Position numbers and translations under genes: made by a program
The notes under the pieces: generated by a model
Database searches by the model: none
Told to the model about the DNA's origin: nothing
Seen by the model: the letters and a program-made list of their open reading frames with translations, nothing else
Part shown: positions 1 to 10,914 of the stretch, piece after piece
Layout: every line of letters begins with the position of its first letter
How positions within the stretch are numbered: position 1 is the first letter of the stretch
NCBI GenBank assembly: GCA_022813625.1
Contig: JAKLMB010000019.1
Span: forward strand, 124,001 to 188,000
Origin: Aaosphaeria pasadenensis
Lineage: Eukaryota; Ascomycota; Dothideomycetes; Pleosporales
Length of the DNA stretch: 64,000 bases
Reading direction: 5' to 3'

Positions 1-748
1 ATAATGAGATTAAAATCGGCTAGACGAACATTATCTCGATACGCATAAATTACATACAGAAAGACTTCCATCGATTCAGACGTTTTTCAGTACCTTTCCG
101 TTAGTCTCTACAATGATTGTAGTAACTGTATTTTTAGTAGGTATAGTTGCAACTTTTGCTCACTATTCTTATGACTGACGATGCCGGTCGGCTCGTGGAT
201 TTGGTGAATCAATAGACCAGAGAATATCGTCTATCAGTAACAAAGTGTAACTTGTGACGACAGAATCTAGAGGGGTCATCGTGCAAGCATATGGATTTAG
301 GCAGCATAGGTGGGTTTACATACATACTTTCGTGCTGGGATTGAGGTCATAAACTGAGGAGTTAAATGTCTCAATACTGGTATCTGCAGCTACGGCCCGC
401 TTCAATTATTCTATTAGGCAATGAGCACATCCATCCGAACAAATGAAGCTGGTAAGAATTGAAGCAATTCCCGTGACACGGTGCCGAAACTTCATCAGGA
501 ATTGAACTATTTAAATTACCCCGCTCCATGCAGCCGTATTCTTGGTTAAGTTTGTTTACAAGCAATTTACCCAACTGAGATCTCGAAATGGCTGAACGGG
601 AAGATCTACTAACGGATAGTAATTGAATTCCAGAATACAACTTCATCGCTTTATAACTCTCAAAACACGACGCAAAATGTAAGTATTTTTTTAATATGTC
701 TTCGAATACGACAACACTCTATTGCCTTTGTTACACACTCTCTTCAAA
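1..748. other. Upstream region of the beta-xylosidase gene, no gene seen
   Basis: No open frame here has coding character. The sequence GGCTAGA at 18-24 resembles the GGCTAR core bound by XlnR/Xyr1-type xylanase regulators, but it is short, single and about 725 bases from the start codon, so it is only suggestive. Confidence 0.5.
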
Positions 749-3066
749 ATGGTCTTGTTTTCAGCAATCAGCTTGGTAGGAGTTGCGTCTCTGATTCCTT
801 TGGCATTCGGCGCTGTGGGCCCGGACTGTATCAATGGGCCTTTAAAATCGAACAAAATCTGCGATGTAGACGCAGACCCAACAGAGCGGGCTGCTGCACT
901 CGTTGCAGGAATGCGGCAACAAGAGAAGCTTGCAAACCTAGTTAGGTATGTACTGAGGAGCAACCCCTGCATCGGCAACTAAATGTCCACAGCAAGTCTC
1001 CTGGCGTCCCGCGTCTCGGACTTCCAGCTTACAACTGGTGGGGTGAAGCTCTTCATGGTGTAGCTGGGGCTCCTGGGATCCAATTCTCCGGTGAATTCAA
1101 ATCGGCGACATCTTTCCCGATGCCACTACTGATGTCAGCCGCTTTCGATGACGACCTTATTCATAAGGTTGCGACGATAATTGGGACCGAAGCAAGAGCC
1201 TTTGGTAACGGTGGAAAAGCTCCGTTTGACTTCTGGACGCCGAATATAAACCCTTTCAAAGATCCACGCTGGGGTCGTGGCTCAGAAACTCCCGGCGAGG
1301 ATACAACCAGGATTAAGGGCTATGTTAAAAGCTTGATATCAGGACTTGAAGGCGATGATCTCAAGGAGCGACGCATTATCGCTACGTGCAAGCACTTTGC
1401 CGCGAACGATCTCGAAGATTGGAAGGGTACTACAAGACACAATTTCAACGCACAGATCACACAACAAGATCTAGCTGAGTACTACCTTCAGCCGTTCCAA
1501 CAATGTGCAAGAGATTCTAAGGTAGGATCATTTATGTGTTCATACAATAGCGTCAACGGTGTCCCAGCGTGTGCGAATACTTTCCTAATAGGATCAATTC
1601 TTCGAGACCACTGGAAGTGGGATGGAAAAAATTATATTACCAGCGACTGTGAAGCTGTACTAGACGTATCTCAAAACCACCACTATGCGTCCTCGAATGC
1701 TGAAGGTACTGCGCTGACATTCAACGCCGGAATGGACAGCAGCTGCGAGTATTCTGGATCTTCAGATATCCCAGGTGCCTGGAGCAGTGGCATGCTAAAT
1801 GAGACTACCGTCGATAGGGCCTTGAACCGTTTGTATTACGGTCTCGTCCGTGCAGGCTACTTTGATGGCTCCGCAGCAGTGTACGGCAAACTAGGCGCCG
1901 CTGATGTTAATACCAAAGCAGCACACCAGCTAGCACGACAAGCGGCTGCGGATGGGATTGTAATGTTGAAGAATGACAACACTCTACCACTTTCTCTGGG
2001 GCCTGGCGCAAAGGTAGCCATGATAGGATTCTGGGCTAATGACTCGAGCAAGCTTCAAGGAGGCTACAGCGGCCCGGCTCCATTTCTGCACTCACCGGTG
2101 CACGCTGCCCAGCATCTTGGACTTTCCGTTAAGACTAGTACAGGGCCAATCCTTCAGAGGAACACGGCGAACGATACATGGACGACAAATGCGCTCGCGG
2201 CCGCAAATGGATCGGAATATATCCTCTATTTTGGAGGCCAGGATACATCAGCCGCGGCTGAGGGTTTGGATAGGCTCAGTCTCGCATGGCCAGAGGCACA
2301 AGTCACTCTCATTCATGAGCTTAGTGCCTTAGGGAAGCCTCTGGTGGTCATTCAGATGGGCGACATGCTCGACAGTACTCCTCTACTTGCCCACAAGGGT
2401 GTCAACTCCATTCTCTGGGCTAGTTGGCCAGGTCAAGACGGAGGTTCGGCTGTCATGGATATCATATCTGGTACGAAAGCGGTCGCAGGTCGACTCCCCC
2501 TAACGCAGTACCCAGTCAACTATACAAATCTGCCCATGACAGACATGGGCCTCAGGCCAAATGGATCCAATCCAGGCCGTACATACAGATGGTATCCTAT
2601 GCCAGTTCGATCATTTGGATACGGTCTACACTACACATCGTTCAACGCCTCATTCGACTCTTTCACACCAAGCCTCTCCATCCAGCACTTGCTTAAGGAC
2701 TGTCTCGACGACTTTCCGGATAGGTGCGCACTTCCACCTCTCTCCGTCAAAGTTAGCAACGCGGCCAACCGTACCTCTGACTTTGTGGTGCTCATATTCA
2801 TCAAGAGCACTAATGGTCCGAAACCTTATCCCGTCAAAACACTCGCGGCGTACCAGCGCATCCGTGATATTGCGCCGGGCCGAACTGCAGATGCCTTGCT
2901 TGAATGGACGTTGGGTAATGTGGCACGTCATGATGAGAAGGGAAATACGGTTCTCTATCCTGGAAATTACCAGATTTTGCTCGATGAGCCAGTACAGGCA
3001 ACGTTGAATTTTACATTGACAGGCACAGAGGTAGTTCTTGATAAGTGGCCAAAGCCACCAGCGTAG
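749..3066 (+). CDS. bxlB: Secreted GH3 exo-1,4-beta-xylosidase
   Basis: Two exons, 749-945 and 993-3066, give 756 aa; the 47-base intron 946-992 has GTATGT and CCACAG ends. Splicing restores the family sequence LVSKSPGVPRLGLPAYNWW. A hydrophobic signal peptide covers about residues 1-22. The GH3 N-terminal barrel is clear: DPRWGRGSETPGED, KHFAANDLEDW, and YITSDCEAV, whose Asp (about residue 284) is the expected nucleophile. WPGQDGGSAV marks the second GH3 domain, and a fibronectin-III-like domain ends the protein. The enzyme should release xylose from the non-reducing ends of xylo-oligosaccharides outside the cell; some members also remove arabinose. Length fits the bxlB group (about 760 aa). 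The ATG at 749 was chosen because the longer frame begins with a non-ATG codon. It converges on the next gene. Confidence 0.93.
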
Positions 3067-3468
3067 ATGCCACCGGAAGCTAAATTACGTTTATGGAATA
3101 GATATAATCAGCTTAGCTACTATCATACAAGAATAAAATGGCGTCTTGACCTACTTTTCGGCCATTAGACAGAAAAGTGTTGCATTTTGCAAATTGAATC
3201 AAGCTTTGATTTGGTTTCGACGTCTCAATCCTTCTTATAGTAATGGAAATCGGCGTGAGTAAGGTGGCATCTTTTGGTAGTTGGCAAAAGGCAACGTCCA
3301 TTAGCATGTCGTATGCACCGCCATTCTTGACTGGTGCTACGTTTATGCGCTTCCAACAGTCTATCAGAGTGCGTTGGAGGAGAAGCTCGCTTTGTGCCAT
3401 GTCTGCTTTTAGGCCAAAGGTGATACTTCGCATGCGATGGATGTTTCTTTAAAGCTGTAAAGCTCGCC
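3067..3468. other. Shared 3' intergenic region of two convergent genes
   Basis: This is the 3' flank between the beta-xylosidase and the rhodopsin-domain gene. It contains short open frames on both strands without conserved features; none is supported as a gene. Confidence 0.5.
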
Positions 3469-4666
3469 TCAAACCTTCGTCTCACCTCTTTCCAAGCCCC
3501 ACGCTCTCCTATCCACTCTCTTTGACTTCACCACCCTCCCCTCAAAGCAATTCCTAAACACAGGCCTTAGAAACATTGCACTGGCACCCACAATCCCGCA
3601 GTGTACCTCGACTTGGCCCCACGTCAGCAAATCCGTGCCAAACTTATTCCGACTGCGTACGTCCTTGGCCCACAAGACCAGAATCCACATCCGGACCCCA
3701 CTGGCGGCAATAGCCAGCGTGCCAATAGACAAAACGCAAAACAGTTGAAGTCTTTTCCGGAACGTCATGCTTCCAAGCGAGGCAATAATTGGGATGGGAA
3801 GCAGGAAGATGGCGATGTCGGTAGCGAAGTTGATGATGGCGTTGGAAACCCAGATAATGTTCGGCTTGTAGCAGCGTGGTTGGGGGAATCTGCTCTGCCC
3901 GAGAGTTTGTGAAAATGAAGAGGAAACGGAATAGGCGGCCGATATGGGTGTGCACTGAAAGATTGATACTGCTGTCATTGAGAGGGAGTGAAGGATAGTG
4001 AAAATTATGAGCACGTAGACCGTGTATCGAAACGAGCGGAAAAGCGGGGAGGGTGGAACGAGGGTGCGATAGAATGTGAGAATGGAGAGCTTGACGAGGG
4101 AAAGTGTAAAGATGTAGAGAGGCCGGTAAATGAACCATGTGACGAGAATTCCAGAAAGAGCAGCTTGAATTCGTGGCGAATTTGGGTCCTGGTAAGAGGT
4201 AATCAGTGCCGTTGAAGAAGACGTTTTTTGCATGCAGGTAGCATTTCACCTTTTCTACTTGGCTGAGGCTTGCACCCTTGCCGAACTTGGTTTGGTAAGA
4301 GTTGAGCACGGTGGTGATCCATGTGCTCAGGAGCGCGACAAGCATAATATAATCGGATATGCCAGCTATATGCATTAGGACATGTCGACTATACAGCCTG
4401 AGAGTGTTAGCTAGAACGTCCCATTTTTCAACCAAGGATATCAAGGATGGAATAGGAATGTGAGGGAGATGGGAGATAGCGATCAAAAAAGCATTCATCA
4501 TTGAGAGAATTAGGAACGTGTGTAGAAAAGCTGGGTACATGCTTGCTAGTGGTAACGATAATAGTAGGATAAGACAAAGAACAAACCTTAATGCCACTAC
4601 CAAAGTAGAAAAGATGGTCAGAGTAAAGCTAACAACTAGAAGAGTCATGCCCGGATCGCGCCACAT
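3469..4666 (-). CDS. Seven-helix membrane protein with fungal rhodopsin-like domain
   Basis: Three exons on the minus strand, 4587-4666, 4250-4397 and 3469-4188, close into 315 aa. The introns, 4398-4586 (189 bases) and 4189-4249 (61 bases), have GT and AG ends. The first exon encodes a membrane helix after MWRDPGM; then come LYSRHVLM, a helix around SDYIMLVALLSTWITTV, and after the second junction VEKDPNSPRIQAALSG, followed by helices near YRPLYIFTLSLVKLSI, YTVYVLIIFTILH, NAIINFATDIAIFLLP and LSIGTLAIAASGVRMW. This is the layout of the large fungal rhodopsin-domain family (PTH11-related, without the CFEM domain). The function of such proteins is mostly unknown; some are putative receptors. 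The 189-base intron is in frame, so an unspliced reading wrongly retains it. Confidence 0.8.
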
Positions 4667-5969
4667 TGTGATTAACCTCGGATCGTCAAATGTAGAGGAT
4701 CGTAAGGAGTGAGTTAAATTGTATATTGAAGGTGTAGGTGACCGGGATAGATTAGTCGAAAGCACAGAGTGGAAAGTTAGGCTAACATGTATCTTTAAGC
4801 AGAGATAAAATGGAGCCCTTGGGATAAGTTTAACAATATCATTCGCATCTCTCTCAGTTCCCAGGTAAATTACATGCAAGCAATGCTCATGGCATTCAAC
4901 ACCCAAATCATGCTAGAGCTGCACAACCTTAAAAACTTGTCTTCACTCAGAACAATTGTCCCAGAAATTCCACCAACTATTGGGGTTCACTCCGAGATGT
5001 AGACTTTAATGCTTTGAGCATGGAGCGGCATGCAGCATGAATAAATGCGACATACAACAACAGTAGCACTCGGCCTGCCACGACGGATAATTATGCTGAG
5101 GCACATCATGTCTTGCATCAACACCAAGACGGATCCCTTCCCTGCCGAACAGGATGCCCAGTGAGCCGAGCGCAAAGGAGAAATCTGGGGTTTGGATGAA
5201 CTCTGCTTTAATTTAGAAAAAGCTATAACATATCACCAATGTTGAGTTATGAAATGTAGCAACGAGTGTATAGAAATCGAGTTGCTAAAAGTTAAAGTAC
5301 TTTTCATGTCTTAGCACAGAGGGTGTCTTAGGGACTGGGTGTGGTGAATAGTAAGCTACTCCCGAAGTGTATTAGGAGCCGTACTTGAATGGATACCCCT
5401 GATATTGCGCATTTGAAAAAACTATGTGGCATGTCAATTTGTCATTTCTACAGTAGGAAACGCCGCCTACTTGAGTGTAACTAATACAGACCACTTTCTG
5501 GGATATCTAGCCGGAGAACCATACCCATGCTGCCTTGTCGATAGAACTACGGGAGAAGACAACCAGGCTCTTAATCATGTAACGGGTTTATCAATCCGGG
5601 GTGCATATGACAGCTAAGGCAGAACGCTGTTTCATTGGATATGTGTCCCTGCGGGTAATTAGTACTGCCGCCGCTTGTAATGATCACAAGCGAATTTACA
5701 AGGCATGGACTCACCTCCAATCATGATGAGCTTCCTTCAACCTCAATCAACATTGTGGACTCGGATACGAATATCGGTAAGCTGTGTAGGTGAAGAAGAG
5801 ATCGGATACGAATATCGGCAAACTATGTAGGTGAACAAGACAAGAGCGGTAATGTGCGTTGGGAATATGCTCTTGTGAACATCCTCAGATCTCAAATATA
5901 TATCTCGGACAGCATCACTGTCTTGAGATGTTGTGTCTTTCAAGAGCTTCACATTCTTTTTGAATCAAT
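4667..5969. other. Intergenic region between two divergently oriented genes
   Basis: About 1.3 kb with only short unconvincing frames. It ends in the promoter of the feruloyl esterase, which contains the 41-base tandem duplication listed separately. Confidence 0.5.
5761..5842. repeat. Tandem duplication of a 41-base unit in the esterase promoter
   Basis: Two adjacent copies start with TCGGATACGAATATCGG at 5761 and 5802. The copies differ at a few positions, three of which are C/T or G/A transitions (GGTAAGCTGTG versus GGCAAACTATG). The array ends about 130 bases before the feruloyl esterase start codon. Confidence 0.85.
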
Positions 5970-6818
5970 ATGCGCGGTTTACTATACTCCCTATGCCTTT
6001 TTATGGCCTCAGTGCCGGCAGTTTTAAGCGCGAACTCAGCTGGATGTGGGAAAGCCAAAACCCTCACGAGCAAGCAATACTCGATGCAGGTCAATGGAAA
6101 AACCCGGAACTATTTCCTGAACATCCCAGATAACTACGACCAAAACAAACCGTATCGTCTTGTCTTTACCTGGCACCAATTGGGCGGCAGTGCTCAGAAA
6201 ATCGTCAATGGAGAAGATCCTACCCGTGGAGGCGCGCTACCCTTCTACGGCCTCAAAGCAATTGCCAACAACACTGCAATTTTCGTTGTTCCAGATGGAC
6301 TCAGCCAAGGCTGGGGCAATCAAGGTGGAGAAGATATTACATTCTTTGATCAACTTGTCAAGACCGTAGAGGCCGACCTCTGCATCAACACTGATTTGCG
6401 ATTTTCTACTGGTTTCAGCTATGGAGGCGCCATGTCCTATGCACTTGCATGCGCCCGCCCTGAGATGATCCGCGCCGTTGCCGTTATCTCAGGTGCGCAG
6501 TTGAGCGGGTGCTCCGGTGGCACTAAACCCGTTGCTTTCTACGGCCAGCATGGTACTTCTGACTCGGTCCTCAATGTTTCGATGGGCCGTCAGCTACGAG
6601 ACAAATTCGTTGCCAACAACGGATGCACGAAACCAGCATCCGAACCTCAGCCCAACGGTGGCAGTTCGGTGAAGACAGTGTACCAGGGATGTAAGGCAGG
6701 ATACCCATTGACCTGGGTTATTCATGGCGGCGATCATAATCCGTCGCAAGTAAATTCAGGTTCAAGCACGCCCTTCGCACCAGGCAACTCATGGGAGTTT
6801 TTCACACAGTTTACTTAA
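5970..6818 (+). CDS. Secreted feruloyl esterase, CE1 / LpqC-like alpha-beta hydrolase
   Basis: Single-exon gene for 282 aa with a signal peptide of about 20 residues ending near AVLSA. The mature protein has the alpha/beta hydrolase fold of fungal type B/C/D feruloyl esterases and PHB-depolymerase-like CE1 proteins: TWHQLGGSA near residue 68 (oxyanion region), the nucleophile elbow GFSYGGAMS with Ser150, Asp198 in GQHGTSDSV and His256 in IHGGDHNPSQ. Paired cysteines (residues 26, 138, 161, 181, 219, 241) fit an extracellular enzyme. It should cleave ferulic acid esters on arabinoxylan, releasing the cross-links that limit xylosidase access. No carbohydrate-binding module is attached. It lies about 2.9 kb from the GH3 xylosidase, which suggests shared xylan-linked regulation, although I found no convincing shared site. 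Confidence 0.9.
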   Translation: MRGLLYSLCLFMASVPAVLSANSAGCGKAKTLTSKQYSMQVNGKTRNYFLNIPDNYDQNKPYRLVFTWHQLGGSAQKIVNGEDPTRGGALPFYGLKAIANNTAIFVVPDGLSQGWGNQGGEDITFFDQLVKTVEADLCINTDLRFSTGFSYGGAMSYALACARPEMIRAVAVISGAQLSGCSGGTKPVAFYGQHGTSDSVLNVSMGRQLRDKFVANNGCTKPASEPQPNGGSSVKTVYQGCKAGYPLTWVIHGGDHNPSQVNSGSSTPFAPGNSWEFFTQFT

Positions 6819-7654
6819 AAGCTAGTACTAGAATATACTCAATTTATGAGTTTGAGCTTCGAACATTGATTCACCAGGTTAAACAAAACTTTGTAACTTC
6901 GAAATCAGAATCTTTTATCACAATGTGAGGAAGGAACAACACTTCCAAGAGCTTAGACCAAATTTTGCAATAGTGAGGGTTACCCTTGTCCCACGCAACA
7001 ATGCGCAAGTTGAACTTTTAAAAAATACCCCATGCTAACAACAATGAATTTCTCCTTCACGAGCACGCTGTCGAGTACTCAGAAATTTGTCTTTGTCGTC
7101 TCTGCGGGTACTCAACGTTTGTCTCAATGTCTTGCGCTGCCTACCAAGGATGTCTTCATACGTGGATGTCATGCTATTATCCCGGATTTCTTGCGGTTAA
7201 ATATACTTGCATGCTGAAAGGCCTGGGTAAACAGCGTGTCTATTATGTACATGGTGATTTGTTAGTGACATAGATCAGTCTGACTCAATATGTCCTGTCC
7301 TTGAGAGTATCATCTGGGGGTGTAGACTGAAAATATACTAAGCCAGATGGAGGATTCCCGTCTTCAGAGTTTCTCAGAAGAAGCACATTTCATACAGTTT
7401 TCAGAAGAGATGTGTTTAGTCTTCAGTTTCCAACTTCATATCCTGTCTCACACACGCTATCGATGTATCTCCGAACTAGATGAACAAGGGAAATTCAATG
7501 GAGTGATCAAATTTCGGGTCACCCAATTATGACCTTGGAGATCGGCACTTTTGAAGAGAGTGGAAGAAAGGCTTTTAACCTCAGTGGAGTTGCAATCGAG
7601 TGGTAGTAAGGTAATCGCCAAGAAATTCTCTTTCTTTTGCCATTTCAGCTCTCC
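6819..7654. other. Intergenic region, convergent 3' ends
   Basis: About 0.8 kb between the feruloyl esterase and the aldo-keto reductase. Only two 61-aa frames occur and neither resembles a protein family. Confidence 0.5.
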
Positions 7655-8800
7655 TTAGAAAGGTAAAGGTGTTTTCGCGACATACAGTTCCTCTAACCAA
7701 CCAACCTCATCATCTGTAAGCTCAACCTTTAGCGACGCTAAGGCTTGTTCAATTCTTTCCTCAGTTTCTAGACCACATATAGGCATGCAGCCTTTGGAAA
7801 TCAGCCATGCTTGAGCGATCTGTGCCATCGTGGCTCCCTTTTTCCCCGCCAGTTCCTCAACACGTCCTACAATGGCTTGGTCTGCCGCATGGTCTCCGCT
7901 TCGAAAGAGCATCCGAAGAAAGGGGTCTTTCTGTTCTCGTGGATCACTACGATCGGTCCAGGGGTGTGCAAGAACGCCTGCTGCTAGTGGAGACCAGGGA
8001 AACAGACCCACCCCTGTAGCGTTGCAGTACGGATTCATCTCCCTCTCTTCTTCACGGTAGATAAGGTTGTATAGGCCTTGCATAGATATGAACTGATGCC
8101 AGCCGTTACTCTTTGCGACATTCTGTAGCATTTGGAATTCCCATGCGGCCATCTTTTCCAGTTAGCTAAATTGAACGTATCCTTGAGTTGGAATTGAGGT
8201 CCACAGAAATGCACTCACTGAACTGGCACCGATGTATCGCACTTTACCACTCTCAATAACATCGTTAAGTGCCTTCATTATCTCTTCTGGTGGAACATCG
8301 CGATCCATCCTGTGGATCTGCAAAACATCGATGTAGGTCCCAAGACGCTCAACGCTGCGGTCGACTGCTTCAAAGATGTGCTTCCTGGACAGTCCAACCT
8401 GGTTGACCCGTGGGCCATCGTTACTTGTCAAACTGGCAGGGTCAATGCATCCTTTATTCTCATCGACAAACTGGAAGCACTTGGACATGATGACAATCCT
8501 GGAGCGAGGAATGTTGAACTGTCGGATTGCTGCGCCGAGAATCTCTTCAGATCTACCGTTCGAATAGGTATCGGCGACGTCCCACGTGTTGATACCACGA
8601 TCGAAGGCATATTTGATAACAGGGAGAGCTTCGTGTTCGTCCAGAAGCCAAGGCTGCCAGTTCTTGTCGCCAAAGCTCATGCAGCCCAAGATGATCTGTG
8701 AAACCTTCAGGCCTGATTTCCCCACTCTAAAGAATTGTCAGGTCATGATCAAGACGGTTCATCTTGTAGCTTACCGGACATATTTCATAGGTGAAGCCAT
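7655..8800 (-). CDS. Aldo-keto reductase (versiconal hemiacetal acetate reductase-like)
   Basis: Three exons, 8775-8800, 8219-8726 and 7655-8152, give 343 aa. The introns are 8727-8774 (48 bases) and 8153-8218 (66 bases). Splicing joins MASPMKYVR to VGKSGLKVSQIILGCMSFG, and GASS to MAAWEFQ, both standard for this family. The catalytic tetrad is visible: Asp61 and Tyr63 in WDVADTYSNGRSE, Lys91 in IMSKCF and His147 in LQIHRMD. It is an NADPH-dependent barrel enzyme reducing aldehydes or ketones. Its closest described relatives are fungal versiconal hemiacetal acetate reductase-type and bacterial YajO-like enzymes, so a role in secondary metabolism or detoxification is possible. No polyketide or peptide synthase is present in the window. 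It is transcribed divergently from the bZIP gene. Confidence 0.9.
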
Positions 8801-9421
8801 GGACGTCATCTATACTGCGCGAGAAAAGACAAGTTTCTGGGCGTCTAATACTTGAGATGAAGATCGCACTGATGTCTAGGCAAGGCACTTTATACTTCTG
8901 TTTCGAAGTTCGTCACTGAGAATTTTCTACCAATCACAATACTAGGGATATAGACATCGAATGTCAATCCCCAGATAATAAGCCACTTGCATTATCGATA
9001 GCTTTGCCTTCCAGCGCCTTACTAGAATCCTACTATCCGGTTACCGTTGAGAAACTAGACTTCCATCACTAGGTACCCAGCTTTGGTATGACCACAGTAA
9101 AGACCACGGCAACATTGTATTATGAGAAGAAGTATGAGAAAGAAACTAGGCTTCACGACCACAAATCATTAGCTCAGATCTGTTGGTCCGCTACATTAGC
9201 GCGTAATCCACCTGCATTAGCTCAATCGTTGGTGATCTTCCCTTCCCCGCACGTCACGAAGGGTCTTTTAAGTTGTATTTTAGTCGACACTTCTCATACT
9301 CGAGCATATTTTTTCTACCCCAACGTGACGTGCGTAATCCAGTTGCATGCAAGGTTGCCACAGCGTCTGGAAGATGCAATTCGCGCTGACTATTGTTGGA
9401 CGTAAGCGCTCACGGCCTTAG
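8801..9421. promoter_or_regulatory. Divergent promoter between the aldo-keto reductase and bZIP genes
   Basis: A 621-base interval separates the two start codons, so both promoters must lie here. I could not identify a specific site with confidence. Confidence 0.6.
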
Positions 9422-10408
9422 ATGACTCGTTCCATGGACAAAGGCGCTCAACAGGAGGTTTTGCGTGGATTAGGAAGTCTATGCCAATCTTCGGATGCAT
9501 GGAATCCGTGCGATGATTGGACTGGAATAACAAACACTGCCGAGAGGAAGAAACGGCAGAATAGAATCAATCAGAGAACATATCGTCAGTCTCTCTCAGA
9601 CCACTGTATTTGCGCTCTGGTGCAACCACCTAGCTAATCATACATAGGAAGAAGGAGGAAAGCACAAACAATGGGCGTACAGAGCCTTTCGAAAATTACC
9701 CATGCGGCCATACCACCAGAATATCTGGAGCATGCTGTAGAAGAAGGCGGAGGCAGTGCGCTAGTCGTCCGAGGAAATGGATCAACGCTCCATGATGGAC
9801 CAGCGCTATTAACATGTCCTCGCCGTATCGCTCACAGACGACAACTCCTCAGGCGTGCTTACGAAGAGTACTCATTACACGCCCCTTGCCCCACGAATCT
9901 GCCAATCCTCATCCGACTGAACGTGCTTAATGCCCTGGCGCGGAATGCCACGCTAATGGGCTTTCCGTCCGAGGGGCTATGTAGCGAAGATATGGTATCA
10001 CCATACAATGAACAAGGGCCCATGGCCTCCGATCTTCACAGACTTTTGTCTTCGTGCCCGGAGACGTTGATGCCGACGCCATTGCAGCGACAAATCCAAC
10101 ACCATCCATGGATCGACTTGTTTCCATTTCCAAAGCTTCGTGACAACATGTTGCTCGCGATGCATATAGGCGCCATGAACGATGACGACTTGTGCATGGA
10201 CTTGCTCAATGTAGAGGCAGAGGATCTGGGGACAAAACCTGCTCTGATGGTCTGGGGTGAGCCATGGGATATCATGGGGTGGGAAGCAAATCTATCGTTC
10301 CTGGAAAAATGGGGTTGGCTTATTCGTGGCTGCCCTGCAATTTTAGAAGGGTCGAACTACTGGCGTGAGAAGAGAGGTGAGAAGAAATTTGTCCTGCAGA
10401 CGTCTTGA
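9422..10408 (+). CDS. bZIP transcription factor with DUF3425 domain
   Basis: Two exons, 9422-9584 and 9648-10408, give 307 aa; the 63-base intron 9585-9647 lies inside the basic region. Splicing produces DDWTGITNTAERKKRQNRIN followed by QRTYRRRRKAQ, the diagnostic start of fungal bZIP/DUF3425 proteins. The leucine zipper is weak or absent after the basic region, as is usual in this group. The C-terminal domain (about residues 120-300) has the DUF3425 features, including HHPWIDLFPFPKLRDNM and a tryptophan-rich stretch near PWDIMGWEANLSFLEKWGW. Such proteins are nuclear regulators, often next to metabolic gene clusters; the target here is unknown. The shared divergent promoter makes the aldo-keto reductase the first candidate. 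Confidence 0.85.
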
Positions 10409-10914
10409 GCAGGACTTGGGACCAAAGCAGGCTTGAGACTCTGGAATCAACAGCGGAACCACCTAGTCTTATCTTTTTGTTATATAGATAGCAAGATTAC
10501 CTGTTTGAGCTCAACTCGGTCCTTGTAAACTGGTATCTCGGGTACTTAAAGCAGTCTCCTTGATTATCGACAGCTGTTCTCCCAAGATCTCGTTCCGGAA
10601 AGTTGCGCATCACCACCGTCATTGTGTCAATAGATCGAGCTGAGCACACTTAGGTAGGGCCTTCCTGTACGATAAATTAATTATTGGATTACATCTTTCA
10701 GTTTGGCGCCTCAAGGTAGATGACTGTTATGTTGATGACCTCCTCTAAGAAAATAGCATGCCAAGAGTGTCCGGCTTCCACGGATTCCGCGGATTCCGTG
10801 CGTTCCGCGCCTCGACGACTTCCCATTTCCCCCTTCTACCTCTTCTCAACTCAGCAGTTCGATCCCCTTCGTGCATTAAAGTAAACTCCAGAAGTCACAT
10901 GGGCAGTGTCGGAA
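10409..10914. promoter_or_regulatory. Promoter region of the Zn2Cys6 gene
   Basis: No gene is seen. It contains the tandem CGG-N3-CCG elements at 10781-10798, about 120 bases before the start codon, followed by a pyrimidine-rich stretch at 10820-10870 that is probably the core promoter or leader. Confidence 0.6.
10781..10798. promoter_or_regulatory. Two adjacent CGG-N3-CCG inverted-triplet sites
   Basis: CGGATTCCG occurs at 10781-10789 and again directly adjacent at 10790-10798. Inverted CGG triplets with a fixed spacer are the usual target of dimeric Zn2Cys6 proteins. The downstream gene encodes such a protein, so autoregulation is a reasonable inference. The same 9-mer recurs in the ERG4 promoter. 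Confidence 0.55.
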
